64,000 nucleotides of DNA from JAHEIJ01 sp040235565 (GCA_040235565.1 JBECLA010000017.1:1-64000); one strand, 5' to 3'; counted from the stretch's first letter, positions 43,972-54,053 are shown. The notes: a model not told the origin generated them from the letters alone. Translations and numbers: made by a program.

Positions 43972-46900
43972 TCAGTCCAGCCAACGACGTGCATTGCGGA
44001 ATAAACGCAGCCAGGGCCCCTCTTCAGCCCCTTCATCGGGATACCAGGAGCATTGCACGCTGCGAAATACCCGTTCGGGATGCGGCATCATAATGGTAAA
44101 CCTGCCATCCTCACTGGTCAGGCCGGTGATACCCTGGGGTGATCCATTGGGATTAAAAGGATAGTGTTCGGTCGCCTGACCGTAGTGATCCACGTAGCGT
44201 AGTGCGACCAGGCCGGCATCGAGCGTCTGCTGCATCACCTGTTCCGAGCCGAAGTCGGCCCGGCCTTCCCCATGCGCTACCGCAATCGGCAGACGGGAAC
44301 CCGCCATATCCATTAACAGAATGGAGGGCGAATCCAGCACTTCGACCAGGGAGAAACGGGCTTCAAATTGTTCCGACCGATTGCGCAGGAAACGCGGCCA
44401 ATGGCTGGCACCGGGGATCATAACCTTGAGATGCGACATCATCTGACAACCATTACATACGCCCAGACCAAAGGTGTCCGATCGATGGAAAAAGGCCTCA
44501 AATTCATCGCGCGCCCGGGCATTGAATAATATCGATTTGGCCCAACCACCCCCGGCGCCCAGGACATCACCGTAGGAAAATCCACCACAGGCCACCATGC
44601 CCTGGAAGTCTTGCAAGGAGCGCCGGCCTTCGATGATGTCGCTCATGTGTACATCGATGCTGGCAAAACCGGCCCGATCAAAGGCCGCTGCCATTTCAAT
44701 CTGGCCGTTCACCCCCTGTTCACGCAAAATCGCAATGCGTGGTCTGGCACCGCGATTGATATACGGTGCGCTGATATCTTCTGCAGCATCAAAACTCAGC
44801 GCCACGGACAATCCGGGATCGGCAGCATCCCGCAGCGTATCGAATTCTTCGCGGGCACATTGGGGATTATCACGCATTGCCTGCATCTGATAGGACGTTT
44901 GCATCCAGACTTGCTGCCAGTTGAGCCGGCTATCAGCCAGCACTTCCTGGTGCTGGTAGGTAAAACTGATGCGATCAGTCTCCGCCAGGGTCCCAATCAC
45001 ATGACTATGATGCCCCAGACCGGCATCATGCAGCCATGCCAGCACCTCATCGGTATCCTGATGCCGCACCTGGATCACAGCCCCCAGTTCTTCGTTGAAC
45101 AAACTGGCCAGGGGATCATCTCCGAGATCATCGAGTTGAATCTGTACGCCGGTGTGGGCCGCGAAGGCCATTTCACACACAGTGACAAACAGGCCACCAT
45201 CAGATCGATCATGGTAGGCCAGCAATTGTCCCTTCTCGTTCAGTGCCTGGATCGTGGTAAAGAAGGCGCGAAAGGCCTGGGGATCGTCCAGATCCGCCGG
45301 GTGATGTCCGAGTTGCTGGTAGACCTGTGCCAGACAGGTTCCCCCCAGCCGATTCTGGCCCTTGCCAAGGTCAATGAGGATCAGATCCGTATCACCCTGC
45401 TCCGTTCTCAATTGCGGCGTCAGCGTCTGGCGCACATCCCGCACCGGGGCGAAGGCTGAAATAATCAATGACAACGGCGCCGTGACGCTCTTTTGTTCCT
45501 GCCCTTCCTGCCACACGGTCTTCATCGACATGGAATCCTTACCTACCGGAATGGCAATCCCCAGCGCCGGACACAGTTCCATCCCGACCGCCTTGACCGC
45601 ATCGAACAGGCCGGCGTCCTCGCCCGGGTGTCCGGCCGGGGCCATCCAGTTTGCCGACAACACCACATCCGGCAAGGAATCGATGCGCGCCGCGGCCAGG
45701 TTGGTCAGCGCCTCGCCAATGGCCAGGCGCGCCGCAGCCGCATGCTGCAATAAGGCAACCGGGGTGCGTTCACCTATGGCCATGGCCTCACCGGTATAGA
45801 CATCGTAGCCGCTGCAGGTGACGCCCACATCGGCCACCGGCACCTGCCACGGCCCTACCAGTTGATCGCGAGTCACTTGTCCGGTGACGCTACGATCCCC
45901 GATGCTGATCAAAAAGGTTTTCGCTGCCACGGTGGGCAAGGCCAGGATCCGGCGGGCGGCTTCTGTCAGATTGATGACGCTGCTATCAATGTCCTGTTTG
46001 CTGAACGGATGACGATGGACCTCGCGCAGCATCTTGGGCGGCTTGCCCAGCAACACTTCGAGGGGCATGTCGATCGGGGTATTATCAAAATATCCGTCAC
46101 CCAGTACCAGTTGTTGCTCGACCGTGGCCTCACCGATGACCGCATAAGGACACCGCTCCCGTTCGCAGATCTGGCTGAAGCGTTCGAGGTCCTCACTGCT
46201 GACCGCCAGGACATAGCGCTCCTGCGCTTCGTTGCACCAGATTTCCATCGGCGACATGCCCGGTTCGTCGTTAGGGACGGTACGCAGCTCAAAGCGGCCC
46301 CCCCGTCCACTGTCATTCACCAGTTCCGGTACGGCATTGGACAATCCCCCGGCGCCAACGTCATGAATACTGATAATGGGATTGGCTTCGCCCTGTTGCC
46401 AGCACTGATCAATCACTTCCTGGACACGCCGTTCCATCTCCGGATTACCGCGTTGTACCGAAGCAAAGTCGAGATCTTCGTGACTCTCACCGGTAGACAT
46501 GGAAGAGGCGGCCCCACCGCCCAGGCCAATCAACATGGCCGGTCCCCCGACGACAATAATCTGTGCACCCGCCGGAATGATCCCTTTCTCAACATGCTCG
46601 GCGCGGATATTTCCCACGCCCCCGGCCAGCATGATGGGCTTGTGATACCCCCTGACTTCCTCGCCATTGGGGCCAGTCACTGCCTGCTCATAACTGCGGA
46701 AATAACCACAAATGTTGGGGCGACCAAATTCGTTATTAAATGCCGCCGCCCCGATCGGGGCTTCCAGCATGATATCGAGGGCCGAGACAATACGGTCTGG
46801 CTTACCGTAATCTACCTCCCAGGCCTGGGGGAAATCCGGCAACTTGAGGTTGGAAACACTGAAACCGCAGAGCCCGGCCTTGGGTTTGGAACCCCGTCCG

Positions 46901-47865
46901 GTGGCACCCTCATCACGGATTTCCCCGCCCGAACCCGTCGCCGAACCGGGAAATGGGGCAATGGCGGTGGGGTGATTGTGGGTTTCGACCTTCATCAGGA
47001 TATGCACCGGTTCCTCATGGCGGGCATATTCGCCATCGACCGGACGGGGAAAAAACCGCCCGGCGCTGCAGCCTTCGATCACCGCGGAATTGTCACTGTA
47101 GGCCGACAAGACCCGAGCCGGATGGGTCTGATGGGTATTGCGGATCATACTGAACAGGGATCGGGGCTGGGGCTCACCATCAATGATCCAGTCGGCATTG
47201 AAGATCTTGTGGCGGCAATGTTCTGAATTGGCCTGGGCGAACATCATCAGTTCCACGTCGCTGGGATTGCGTCGCAATAGCTGGAAATTCTCCACCAGAT
47301 AATCAATTTCATCTTCCGCCAGGGCCAGCCCCAGGTCGCGATTTGCCCGTTGCAGCGCCTCCCGACCGCCGCCCAGCACATCGACGCAAGTCATTTCGCC
47401 CGGTGCATGATGAACGAATAAAGCTTCGGCATCGTCCAGGCTGCTGAACACCACTTCGGTCATCCGGTCATGCAACAAGGGATACAGCGACAACAGCTCA
47501 GGCTGATGCAGGGGCCGGGCAGACTCAAAGCTGTAAAGAATGCCCCGTTCGATTCGACAGACCATACCAAGACCGCAGTTATGGGCAATGTCGGTCGCCT
47601 TGGAAGACCAGGGGGAAATCGTCCCGGGTCGCGGCACCACCAGCAGGCTATGCCGTGCGTCAATGTCTTGTGACACTGCTTCACCATACGCCAACAACTG
47701 TTCGAGGATATGCAGCTGTTGCTCACGCAGGTTCGCGTCAGTCTCAATGAAGTGGTAATAACTCGCGTGCACAGCAGAAATTGCTGGCACGGCCTCCTGC
47801 AAGGCGGCAAGCAGTTTGGCTACACGAAAATCTGAAAGGGCCGCGCCCCCACGGAGTTGCAACAT
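43972..47865 (-). CDS. purL: Phosphoribosylformylglycinamidine synthase
   Basis: Fourth step of purine synthesis: FGAR plus glutamine and ATP give FGAM. The 1297 residues are the large single-chain form of gammaproteobacteria: N-terminal substrate-channel domain (to about 165), linker, two AIR-synthase-like halves and a glutamine amidotransferase domain (about 1035-1297) with the catalytic Cys in GLGVCNGCQMM and a C-terminal His/Glu pair (MMPHPERVFR). No frameshift. It starts with MLQLRGG, as family members do. Confidence 0.98.
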   Translation of the reverse strand: MLQLRGGAALSDFRVAKLLAALQEAVPAISAVHASYYHFIETDANLREQQLHILEQLLAYGEAVSQDIDARHSLLVVPRPGTISPWSSKATDIAHNCGLGMVCRIERGILYSFESARPLHQPELLSLYPLLHDRMTEVVFSSLDDAEALFVHHAPGEMTCVDVLGGGREALQRANRDLGLALAEDEIDYLVENFQLLRRNPSDVELMMFAQANSEHCRHKIFNADWIIDGEPQPRSLFSMIRNTHQTHPARVLSAYSDNSAVIEGCSAGRFFPRPVDGEYARHEEPVHILMKVETHNHPTAIAPFPGSATGSGGEIRDEGATGRGSKPKAGLCGFSVSNLKLPDFPQAWEVDYGKPDRIVSALDIMLEAPIGAAAFNNEFGRPNICGYFRSYEQAVTGPNGEEVRGYHKPIMLAGGVGNIRAEHVEKGIIPAGAQIIVVGGPAMLIGLGGGAASSMSTGESHEDLDFASVQRGNPEMERRVQEVIDQCWQQGEANPIISIHDVGAGGLSNAVPELVNDSGRGGRFELRTVPNDEPGMSPMEIWCNEAQERYVLAVSSEDLERFSQICERERCPYAVIGEATVEQQLVLGDGYFDNTPIDMPLEVLLGKPPKMLREVHRHPFSKQDIDSSVINLTEAARRILALPTVAAKTFLISIGDRSVTGQVTRDQLVGPWQVPVADVGVTCSGYDVYTGEAMAIGERTPVALLQHAAAARLAIGEALTNLAAARIDSLPDVVLSANWMAPAGHPGEDAGLFDAVKAVGMELCPALGIAIPVGKDSMSMKTVWQEGQEQKSVTAPLSLIISAFAPVRDVRQTLTPQLRTEQGDTDLILIDLGKGQNRLGGTCLAQVYQQLGHHPADLDDPQAFRAFFTTIQALNEKGQLLAYHDRSDGGLFVTVCEMAFAAHTGVQIQLDDLGDDPLASLFNEELGAVIQVRHQDTDEVLAWLHDAGLGHHSHVIGTLAETDRISFTYQHQEVLADSRLNWQQVWMQTSYQMQAMRDNPQCAREEFDTLRDAADPGLSVALSFDAAEDISAPYINRGARPRIAILREQGVNGQIEMAAAFDRAGFASIDVHMSDIIEGRRSLQDFQGMVACGGFSYGDVLGAGGGWAKSILFNARARDEFEAFFHRSDTFGLGVCNGCQMMSHLKVMIPGASHWPRFLRNRSEQFEARFSLVEVLDSPSILLMDMAGSRLPIAVAHGEGRADFGSEQVMQQTLDAGLVALRYVDHYGQATEHYPFNPNGSPQGITGLTSEDGRFTIMMPHPERVFRSVQCSWYPDEGAEEGPWLRLFRNARRWLD

Positions 47866-47933
47866 GCGTCCTGTCTCGACATCAAGAGGTGAAAAGACAG
47901 CGCGTATAATACAACAAGCGGGGAGCCGTTACC

Positions 47934-48266
47934 TCACCAGTGAGAGGCATCCTGTAATTCGCGCATCACTTCGGTGAGGCTGCCCGAGGACGGATCGACC
48001 AGACAGACCAGATTTCCAACGCTGCAAACGGTCATGTTTGCACCCCGGACCATCCAGCCTGCAGGCGGGGTCCAGCCCTTTACCTGGGTAAACATGGATA
48101 ACTGATCCGCGTTACCCTGGACCATACGCTTGTAATCATGGGCAAATTTGGCCAGACCGGCCAACAGTGACTCATCCTGCATTCCCATGCCCTCGACCAG
48201 AACGCCATCATCACGAAATTTCGCGACGGCAATGACTCCATCAAGGATCATCAATTGTTTAATCAT
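47934..48266 (-). CDS. DUF2173-family protein, copy 1
   Basis: A 110-residue soluble protein with the pattern I associate with DUF2173: LMILDGVIAVAKF at the start, a helical middle with DYKRMVQGNA, and GWMVRGANMTVCSVGNLVCLVDPS near the end, suggestive of a roadblock/profilin-like fold. Function unknown; such proteins are known to me mainly from sulfur-oxidising and other chemolithotrophic bacteria. AGGAG precedes the start. It is the last of three tandem paralogues, 14 bp after copy 2. Confidence 0.75.
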   Translation of the reverse strand: MIKQLMILDGVIAVAKFRDDGVLVEGMGMQDESLLAGLAKFAHDYKRMVQGNADQLSMFTQVKGWTPPAGWMVRGANMTVCSVGNLVCLVDPSSGSLTEVMRELQDASHW

Positions 48267-48280
48267 ATGCGATCTCCTGC

Positions 48281-48619
48281 TCAGGCATTCAGGGCCGCAT
48301 ACGCAGCATCATAATCGACCTTATCATTCGGAATGATAACTCCATACTCATCATTCGCCACTACCGTCCATTCAAATCCCACCATGGTGAAGCCCTTTAC
48401 AGGATAAAAGCCACCCATGCCGGTCATATTTTCCCAGCCACGTGCCTGCATGGTGGAAATTGCCATATTTGCCACACAAACATGGCATACGAGATCAAGC
48501 ACCGTATCGGTAAATTTATCCGCTGCCGTTGTTTTGCTTTGCTGTAATTCTCCCCTGCTGGAAAATTTAAACGCCGCCACAGCACCATCGAGACCCATCA
48601 GGTTATCAAGATCCGCCAT
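48281..48619 (-). CDS. DUF2173-family protein, copy 2
   Basis: A 112-residue paralogue of copies 1 and 3 with LMGLDGAVAAFKFSSRGEL and a helical part containing LVCHVCVANMAI. The two cysteines CHVC are close together in that helix. The last part is diverged: instead of the VC...GN..C block of its neighbours it has FEWTVVANDEYGVIIPNDKVDYDAAY, so its interaction surface probably differs. GAGGAG lies upstream within a leader nearly the same as that of copy 3. Confidence 0.75.
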   Translation of the reverse strand: MADLDNLMGLDGAVAAFKFSSRGELQQSKTTAADKFTDTVLDLVCHVCVANMAISTMQARGWENMTGMGGFYPVKGFTMVGFEWTVVANDEYGVIIPNDKVDYDAAYAALNA

Positions 48620-48625
48620 TTGTAT

Positions 48626-48647
48626 ACTCCTCTCTTATTTTAATTAT
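48626..48647 (-). repeat. Leader repeat upstream of DUF2173 copy 2
   Basis: On the minus strand ATAATTAAAATAAGAGAGGA precedes the start codon. With one base inserted, the same 22-23 bases precede copy 3 at 49092-49114. The repeat includes the ribosome site and an AT-rich -10-like stretch, and suggests that gene and leader were duplicated together. Confidence 0.7.
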
Positions 48648-48732
48648 CTGATTATTATTTTTGTTTGATATTCAGAATTTAATAAATCAATGCATTAAAA
48701 TTACAATTATGCGTTGTGATAATTCTTGATTT

Positions 48733-49089
48733 TTAAATCATTACACCTTCCTGACCGGCAACACTTTCGCGCATTATTTCCATGATTTCATTCAATGAAG
48801 CTGAAGTGTTATCAATAAAACAAAATACATTGGCAATCACACAGACTGTGAATTGTTCGCCCTTCACCACCCAGCCACGGGCGGGAGCACTGCCACAATC
48901 CGCATTGAGCGATTTGAGCATGTCTATCTGCATATGCACTGCCATGGTTGTCGCACGGCACATGATCGAGGCCATGCGAGCCTTCTCCTCATCCAGATTA
49001 CCTTCATAGGAAAAGCGATCTCCCCGGTAGCTATATTCTCCCGCGGCAATCACACCGGGGGTCATAGCGAGTTCTGCGATAATGCTCAT
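48733..49089 (-). CDS. DUF2173-family protein, copy 3
   Basis: A 118-residue soluble paralogue. It starts LAMTPGVIAAGEYSYRGD, has a helical middle with CRATTMAVHMQIDMLKSLN, and ends with GWVVKGEQFTVCVIANVFCFIDNTSASLNEIMEIM, closely parallel to copy 1. Conserved features in both are the GW, VC and FC/VC positions. It is the first gene of the three in transcription order and follows a GAGAGGAG site. A gap of 113 bp before copy 2 leaves room for a second promoter. Function unknown. Confidence 0.75.
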   Translation of the reverse strand: MSIIAELAMTPGVIAAGEYSYRGDRFSYEGNLDEEKARMASIMCRATTMAVHMQIDMLKSLNADCGSAPARGWVVKGEQFTVCVIANVFCFIDNTSASLNEIMEIMRESVAGQEGVMI

Positions 49090-49091
49090 GG

Positions 49092-49114
49092 ACTCCTCTC
49101 TATATTTTAATTAT
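49092..49114 (-). repeat. Leader repeat upstream of DUF2173 copy 3
   Basis: Counterpart of the leader at 48626-48647, differing by one inserted base. It carries the GAGAGGAG ribosome site of copy 3. Confidence 0.7.
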
Positions 49115-49247
49115 TAGTCATTGTTAATAAAGCAATCAGAACGGTACCATTGTGTTAATTAATAACAGACAACGCAAGTTATTCAACCACGTTGTTTTGA
49201 TAATCAAATTATTTGACGCTATTGTTGGAACATTCGAAAATCAGAAA

Positions 49248-49781
49248 ATGAATCAACCCCACAATCAAACATCAACTTCAACTTCAGCTTCAGTGAGCAG
49301 GCGCTTGTTGGCGATGTTGTATGATTCTTTCTTGCTCATTGCCGTGCTGTTCCTGGCAATGGCGGTAATGTTACTGCTGAGTCGTGGTCACCAGTTTGAG
49401 GCGGGCAATCCCGTGCTGACGCTGTATCTGTTACTGGTCAGTTTTGTGTTTTTTGGCTGGTTCTGGACTCACGGTGGTCAAACGCTTGGGATGCGTGCCT
49501 GGAAATTACGTCTCCAACAACCTGATGGTAAAGCCGTCACCTGGCGCCAGGTCACGATCCGGTTTATCACCGCCATACCCGCCTGGCTTGTACTTTTAGT
49601 CGGCATTGCACAGACCACCAGTATCCCAATGCATGCTTATTCCTGGCTTGAACAACTCGCCAGATTGCCAAAGGGACTCATTCTGATTATGGGTATAATC
49701 TGGCTGATTGTCGACCAATGGCCTGATGGCTGGCGTGACAAACTCAGTGGTACGCGAATTATCAAGCTGGACAAAACATGA
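49248..49781 (+). CDS. RDD-family membrane protein
   Basis: A 177-residue membrane protein with three to four helices. RRLLAMLYDSFLLIAVLF carries the Arg and Asp of the RDD domain and GQTLGMRAWKLRL is its second mark; DKLSGTRIIKL ends the protein. The RDD family is of uncertain transport function. The ATG at 49248 is preferred; the frame is open to 49152, but that extension has no match. The Ser/Thr-rich N-terminus is encoded by imperfect 6-bp repeats (ACTTCA). Convergent with lptG. Confidence 0.88.
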   Translation: MNQPHNQTSTSTSASVSRRLLAMLYDSFLLIAVLFLAMAVMLLLSRGHQFEAGNPVLTLYLLLVSFVFFGWFWTHGGQTLGMRAWKLRLQQPDGKAVTWRQVTIRFITAIPAWLVLLVGIAQTTSIPMHAYSWLEQLARLPKGLILIMGIIWLIVDQWPDGWRDKLSGTRIIKLDKT

Positions 49782-49793
49782 TAGCTGAATTGT

Positions 49794-50858
49794 TTAACGC
49801 GTACGATGAAATTGCCATGCTGCCAGGGCAAGCACGACTAACGTCGGCAAACTGGCTGAGATCACGGGTAACAAGTCATAAACCAGACCGACTTGCCCTG
49901 CCAGACGATTGGCTATATAGAACACCACACCAACCATAAACCCAAGCACAACTTGCAGGCCGATACTCTTTTGTCGTTGTGAGCCAAACATAAACGGTAC
50001 CGCGACTAAAACCATCGCAAGAATCGTGAACGGCGTAATCAGTTTGTTCCATAAGGCCAATTCATATTGCTTTGACTCCAGTCCATTACGCTGCAAATAT
50101 CGGATATATTCAAATAGCTTCCATATCGCCAGGTTCGTTGGCTCAAGCGAAACAATCCCCACCAGTTCCGGATCGAGCAGGCTTTGCCATTCCAGGGTCA
50201 ACAGGTTTGTTTGCGTAATACCACTATGCGCAATCTGACTCTGGGTGACGCTTTGCAATTGCCAGGCTGAGCCATCATGGCGCGCCGTGGCCGCATGAAG
50301 CTGCTGACTCAGTTCACCCGTATCATTCAAGGTATAGAGATTGATGTCGACCAGACGTCCATCATGCTCAACATTGCGTACATGAATAAACGTTTTGCCA
50401 TCCCTTGCCCAGAGTCCAAAATCGGTATTCAGGCTCAATTGTGATGCCAGGGCCTTTATTCGCATCTGATTAGCATATTGAATCGCCGGAGGCGCTACTG
50501 TTTCACCACCGATAACGACCAGCACAATCAGTAACAACGCCGATTTAATCACTGCCGTGGAAATGCGTAAGCGGGAAACACCGGAAGCACGGATAATGAC
50601 CATTTCACTATTCTTCGACAGGATTCCCAGCCCCAGCATGGTGCCCAGCAAGGCAGCCATGGGGAAAACCTCGTAAACGATTTGCGGTATCTGCAGCCCG
50701 ACATACAGGATTGCTTGCCAGATGGTGTACTCTGCTCTGCCAATCTTGTCGAACTCGTTAACAAAACCGATCAACAGAAACAACGACAAGATAACTATCA
50801 TCACCGACAAAATGCTGATGAGGACAGTTTGGCCGATATAGCGATCAAGAATTCGCAT
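49794..50858 (-). CDS. lptG: LPS export permease LptG
   Basis: Inner-membrane subunit that, with LptF and LptB2, extracts lipopolysaccharide and pushes it into the LptCAD bridge. The 354 residues show the YjgP/YjgQ pattern: start RILDRYIGQTVLISIL, helices at about 10-30, 60-80, 100-120, a large periplasmic domain (about 130-265) and three C-terminal helices. It lies ten bases after lptF. Confidence 0.96.
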   Translation of the reverse strand: MRILDRYIGQTVLISILSVMIVILSLFLLIGFVNEFDKIGRAEYTIWQAILYVGLQIPQIVYEVFPMAALLGTMLGLGILSKNSEMVIIRASGVSRLRISTAVIKSALLLIVLVVIGGETVAPPAIQYANQMRIKALASQLSLNTDFGLWARDGKTFIHVRNVEHDGRLVDINLYTLNDTGELSQQLHAATARHDGSAWQLQSVTQSQIAHSGITQTNLLTLEWQSLLDPELVGIVSLEPTNLAIWKLFEYIRYLQRNGLESKQYELALWNKLITPFTILAMVLVAVPFMFGSQRQKSIGLQVVLGFMVGVVFYIANRLAGQVGLVYDLLPVISASLPTLVVLALAAWQFHRTR

Positions 50859-50868
50859 GTGTCGTCAC

Positions 50869-51966
50869 TTAACGCGTTTTTTGAAACAGATGTCGGAAAC
50901 CGGATTGCCGTAAAATCAAGATCGCCGCAAATGTCACTGCTGTCAGATGAACCCACCAGAGGCCCAGCCAGACGGGCACATCGCCTTCCTGCATCCAGGT
51001 CCGCCCGACATTAAGCATATTACTGAGAACCAGATACAACACAATGGCGATCGCCAGCCGGGAATACCGGCTTTGCCGGCGGGATGATCGGCTCAAAGGG
51101 ACCGCCAGCAGTGCCAGCACCAGACATGACAGGGCAGATGAAACCCGCCACTGAAATTCGGTAAGCCGTGCCAACACTTCAGGAGGATGTTCATGCGGTT
51201 CGAGCAATACTTTTGTGGGCATTGATTTGCGCCGTAAATTGGCCCCTTCAACCTGCTTCTCTTCTATCCGAAGACCATGCCGCTTGAAATCAAAAATCGT
51301 GTAGTCTTCCTCACCGGGCTGGCCCTCATAACGATGGCCGTTTTCCAGAATTAATATTCGCTCACCGGTTTTATCGTCCCGCTCGATGTGGCCTGATTCG
51401 GCAATTATCCGGCTATTCCGTTGACCGCCCTGATACTGGACAAAAATATTATTGACCTGGGACAGATCCGCGCTGATTGATTCGACATAGATCACACCCC
51501 GACCCTGTGGTAACTCCTGGAATCGGCCGGGTATTACTCCCTGAATGTCCGTCAATTGTTGCGCCTGTAATTTGAGCTGGTCTCCCCGTTCATCGGCCCA
51601 GGGTCCCAGAAACAGAGAGAAGACTCCCTGAATGATCGCGATAAACACGGCGACCAGCATCACGGCACGGATAATCCGTGCCGGCCCCACGCCGCTGGCG
51701 GCGAGTGCGTCCATTTCACTGTCCTGATAAAGACGACTCAACCCGAGCAGGATCGCCAGATACAGGGCTAACGGCAGAATAAAGGTGATGATCGTCAGAT
51801 TGTACAGGCCGAACAGCTTGAGCACGGTATTGACATGAATGGTGCCCGCCGCCACCTTGGAAAACAAACCCACCAGTTGGGCGGAAAGCGCGATCAGGAA
51901 TAACACCAGCAACGCACCGGTAAAGGTCTTGAGGATTTCCTTGACCAGATAACGGGTGATAATCAC
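50869..51966 (-). CDS. lptF: LPS export permease LptF
   Basis: Partner of LptG in lipopolysaccharide export, 365 residues. Start IITRYLVKEILKTF, the EMDALAASGVGPARI coupling helix after helices 2-3, a periplasmic beta-jellyroll domain (about 125-270) and three final helices. It is divergent from pepA, the classical order. Confidence 0.96.
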   Translation of the reverse strand: MIITRYLVKEILKTFTGALLVLFLIALSAQLVGLFSKVAAGTIHVNTVLKLFGLYNLTIITFILPLALYLAILLGLSRLYQDSEMDALAASGVGPARIIRAVMLVAVFIAIIQGVFSLFLGPWADERGDQLKLQAQQLTDIQGVIPGRFQELPQGRGVIYVESISADLSQVNNIFVQYQGGQRNSRIIAESGHIERDDKTGERILILENGHRYEGQPGEEDYTIFDFKRHGLRIEEKQVEGANLRRKSMPTKVLLEPHEHPPEVLARLTEFQWRVSSALSCLVLALLAVPLSRSSRRQSRYSRLAIAIVLYLVLSNMLNVGRTWMQEGDVPVWLGLWWVHLTAVTFAAILILRQSGFRHLFQKTR

Positions 51967-52111
51967 CGTCGGATGCCTGCGGGTTTAGAGACCAAATGTG
52001 GCTGCTTCACAGCGGTTATTCGAGTAAGCTAAGATGCTAAATAATAACATACCCATGAGTGTAGCATGGTAGAGAATTCACCTAATCGCTTGAAATATAA
52101 CAGGACATAGT

Positions 52112-53617
52112 ATGGACATCAGTGTAAAAACCACCACCGCTCCGACGCAATCCAGTGCTTGCCTGGTACTTGGTGTATTTGAGCGTCGCAAGCTGTCCAC
52201 CGCAGCGCAGGCGCTCGATACCGCAAGCAATGGTTATCTGTCAAAGGTCATGCAGCAAGGTGATATGGATGGCAAACCGGAACAAACCCTGTTGTTACAC
52301 AGCGTGGAGGGAATCAGGGCACAACGCGTCCTGCTCATCGGTTGTGGTAAAGAAAAGGAATTCGGTCTGCGATCGTTCAGGAAGGCCATCAATGCCGCGA
52401 TTAACTTATTAAAAGAACACAGTATCCGGGATGCCGTGTTTTATCTCTCCGAATTACCTGCCAATGATCTCAATCAGGCACAACGCATCAAACTGGCAGC
52501 GGAAACCATTCACCATGGTTGTTACCAGTTTACCCAACTGAAAAGTAAAAATGACAACAATAAAACCCATTTACAAAAAGTCATTCTGAATGTTGAAGAT
52601 GGCAAGTATCTGAGCAAGGCACGACAGGCTGTTGCCATGGGTAATGCCGTCGCCCGGGGCGTGGCCGTAACCCGTGATCTGGGAAATCTGCCTGGTAATA
52701 TTTGTACTCCCTCCTATCTGGCCAGCACAGCACAAAAAAACGCCAAACGCTATGACAATATGAAGGTCAAGGTCCTCAAGCAAAAGGACATGGAAGAACT
52801 TAAAATGGGCGCCTTCCTGTCCGTGGCCAAAGGCAGTCGCCAACCCCCTCGCCTGATTATCATGGAATACAATGGCGCCAAGAAAGACGACAAACCTTTT
52901 GCCCTGGTTGGGAAAGGCATCACCTTTGACTCGGGTGGCATCTCCATAAAACCGTCCCAGGCCATGGACGAAATGAAATTCGATATGTGTGGTGCGGCCA
53001 GCGTCCTTGGCACCATGGTCACAATTGGCGAACTGCAGTTACCCATCAATGTCATCGCGATTGTCCCCAGCTGCGAGAACATGCCTGATGGGGCGGCCAA
53101 TAAACCCGGGGATGTGGTCACCAGCATGTCGGGGCAAACCATTGAAGTGCTGAATACCGATGCCGAGGGGCGCCTGATATTATGTGATGCCCTGACCTAC
53201 AGTGCGCGTTACAAACCCAGGACCGTGATTGACGTTGCCACACTGACGGGGGCCTGTGTGGTGGCGCTGGGGAAACATCCCTGCGGCCTGCTGAGCAACG
53301 ACGACACACTGGCGCAGGATCTGCTTGCCGCCGGTACCCGCAGTGATGATCGCGCCTGGCAATTACCGCTATGGGACGAATATCAGGATCAACTTAAAAG
53401 TAATTTTGCCGATATAGCTAATATCGGTGGCCCACCGGCCGGCACCATTACCGCCGCCTGTTTCCTGTCCCGCTTTACCGAGAAACTTAACTGGGCCCAT
53501 CTGGATATTGCCGGGGTGGCCTGGGACAGCGGACACCACAAAGGGGCGACGGGTCGGCCGGTACCCCTGTTGTCCCAGTATTTGTTTGACCAGTGTGGAA
53601 AAAAATATCAGCTCTGA
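52112..53617 (+). CDS. pepA: Leucyl aminopeptidase PepA
   Basis: M17 family metallo-aminopeptidase; in E. coli it also acts as a DNA-binding protein in site-specific recombination and carAB control. The 501 residues carry KGITFDSGGISIKP, MKFDMCGAA and NTDAEGRLILCDAL with the two-metal ligands (Lys, Asp, Glu). N-terminal macro-like domain to about residue 175. It overlaps holC by one base. Confidence 0.97.
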   Translation: MDISVKTTTAPTQSSACLVLGVFERRKLSTAAQALDTASNGYLSKVMQQGDMDGKPEQTLLLHSVEGIRAQRVLLIGCGKEKEFGLRSFRKAINAAINLLKEHSIRDAVFYLSELPANDLNQAQRIKLAAETIHHGCYQFTQLKSKNDNNKTHLQKVILNVEDGKYLSKARQAVAMGNAVARGVAVTRDLGNLPGNICTPSYLASTAQKNAKRYDNMKVKVLKQKDMEELKMGAFLSVAKGSRQPPRLIIMEYNGAKKDDKPFALVGKGITFDSGGISIKPSQAMDEMKFDMCGAASVLGTMVTIGELQLPINVIAIVPSCENMPDGAANKPGDVVTSMSGQTIEVLNTDAEGRLILCDALTYSARYKPRTVIDVATLTGACVVALGKHPCGLLSNDDTLAQDLLAAGTRSDDRAWQLPLWDEYQDQLKSNFADIANIGGPPAGTITAACFLSRFTEKLNWAHLDIAGVAWDSGHHKGATGRPVPLLSQYLFDQCGKKYQL

Positions 53618-54045
53618 TGACACGCGTTGATTTTTACATTGTTGAGAACAGTGACCCGAACTCGCGGGTGCTGACCGCCTGTCGGCTGGCGGAGAAAGCC
53701 TATTCCCTGGATCATCACATTTACATCCATACTGCGAACCCGTCCCAGACGAATGAACTGGATGATTTGCTCTGGACTTATCGGGCCGGCAGTTTTATTC
53801 CGCATCAATGCGCTGCCGCGGAGAATGAACCGGACTGCCCGGTACTGATTGGTCATGTTGACGCACCGGAAAATCGTAATCAGGTACTGATCAATCTTGA
53901 TACGGCGGTGCCGATGTTCTTCAGTCGTTTTGAACGCGTAGTGGAAATTGTCAATCAAGAGGAAACCCTGCGGCAACAGGCCCGGGAACGCTTCAAGTTT
54001 TACCGGGATCGGGGTTATGATTTGCAGACCCACAACCTTAGCTGA
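53617..54045 (+). CDS. holC: DNA polymerase III chi subunit
   Basis: Clamp-loader-associated subunit that contacts SSB. The 142 residues start TRVDFYIVENSD and carry ACRLAEKAY, LLWTYRAGSFIPH and VLINLDTAVPMFF, the family marks. The ATG overlaps the pepA stop (TGATG), so coupling is likely, as in other gammaproteobacteria. Confidence 0.95.
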   Translation: MTRVDFYIVENSDPNSRVLTACRLAEKAYSLDHHIYIHTANPSQTNELDDLLWTYRAGSFIPHQCAAAENEPDCPVLIGHVDAPENRNQVLINLDTAVPMFFSRFERVVEIVNQEETLRQQARERFKFYRDRGYDLQTHNLS

Positions 54046-54053
54046 TTGAATCC

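Noticed and set aside
45862..47226. Long plus-strand open frame (454 codons)
   Set aside because: It lies opposite purL, an intact conserved gene. Its composition (His, Gly, Arg, Gln rich) is that of an antisense frame.
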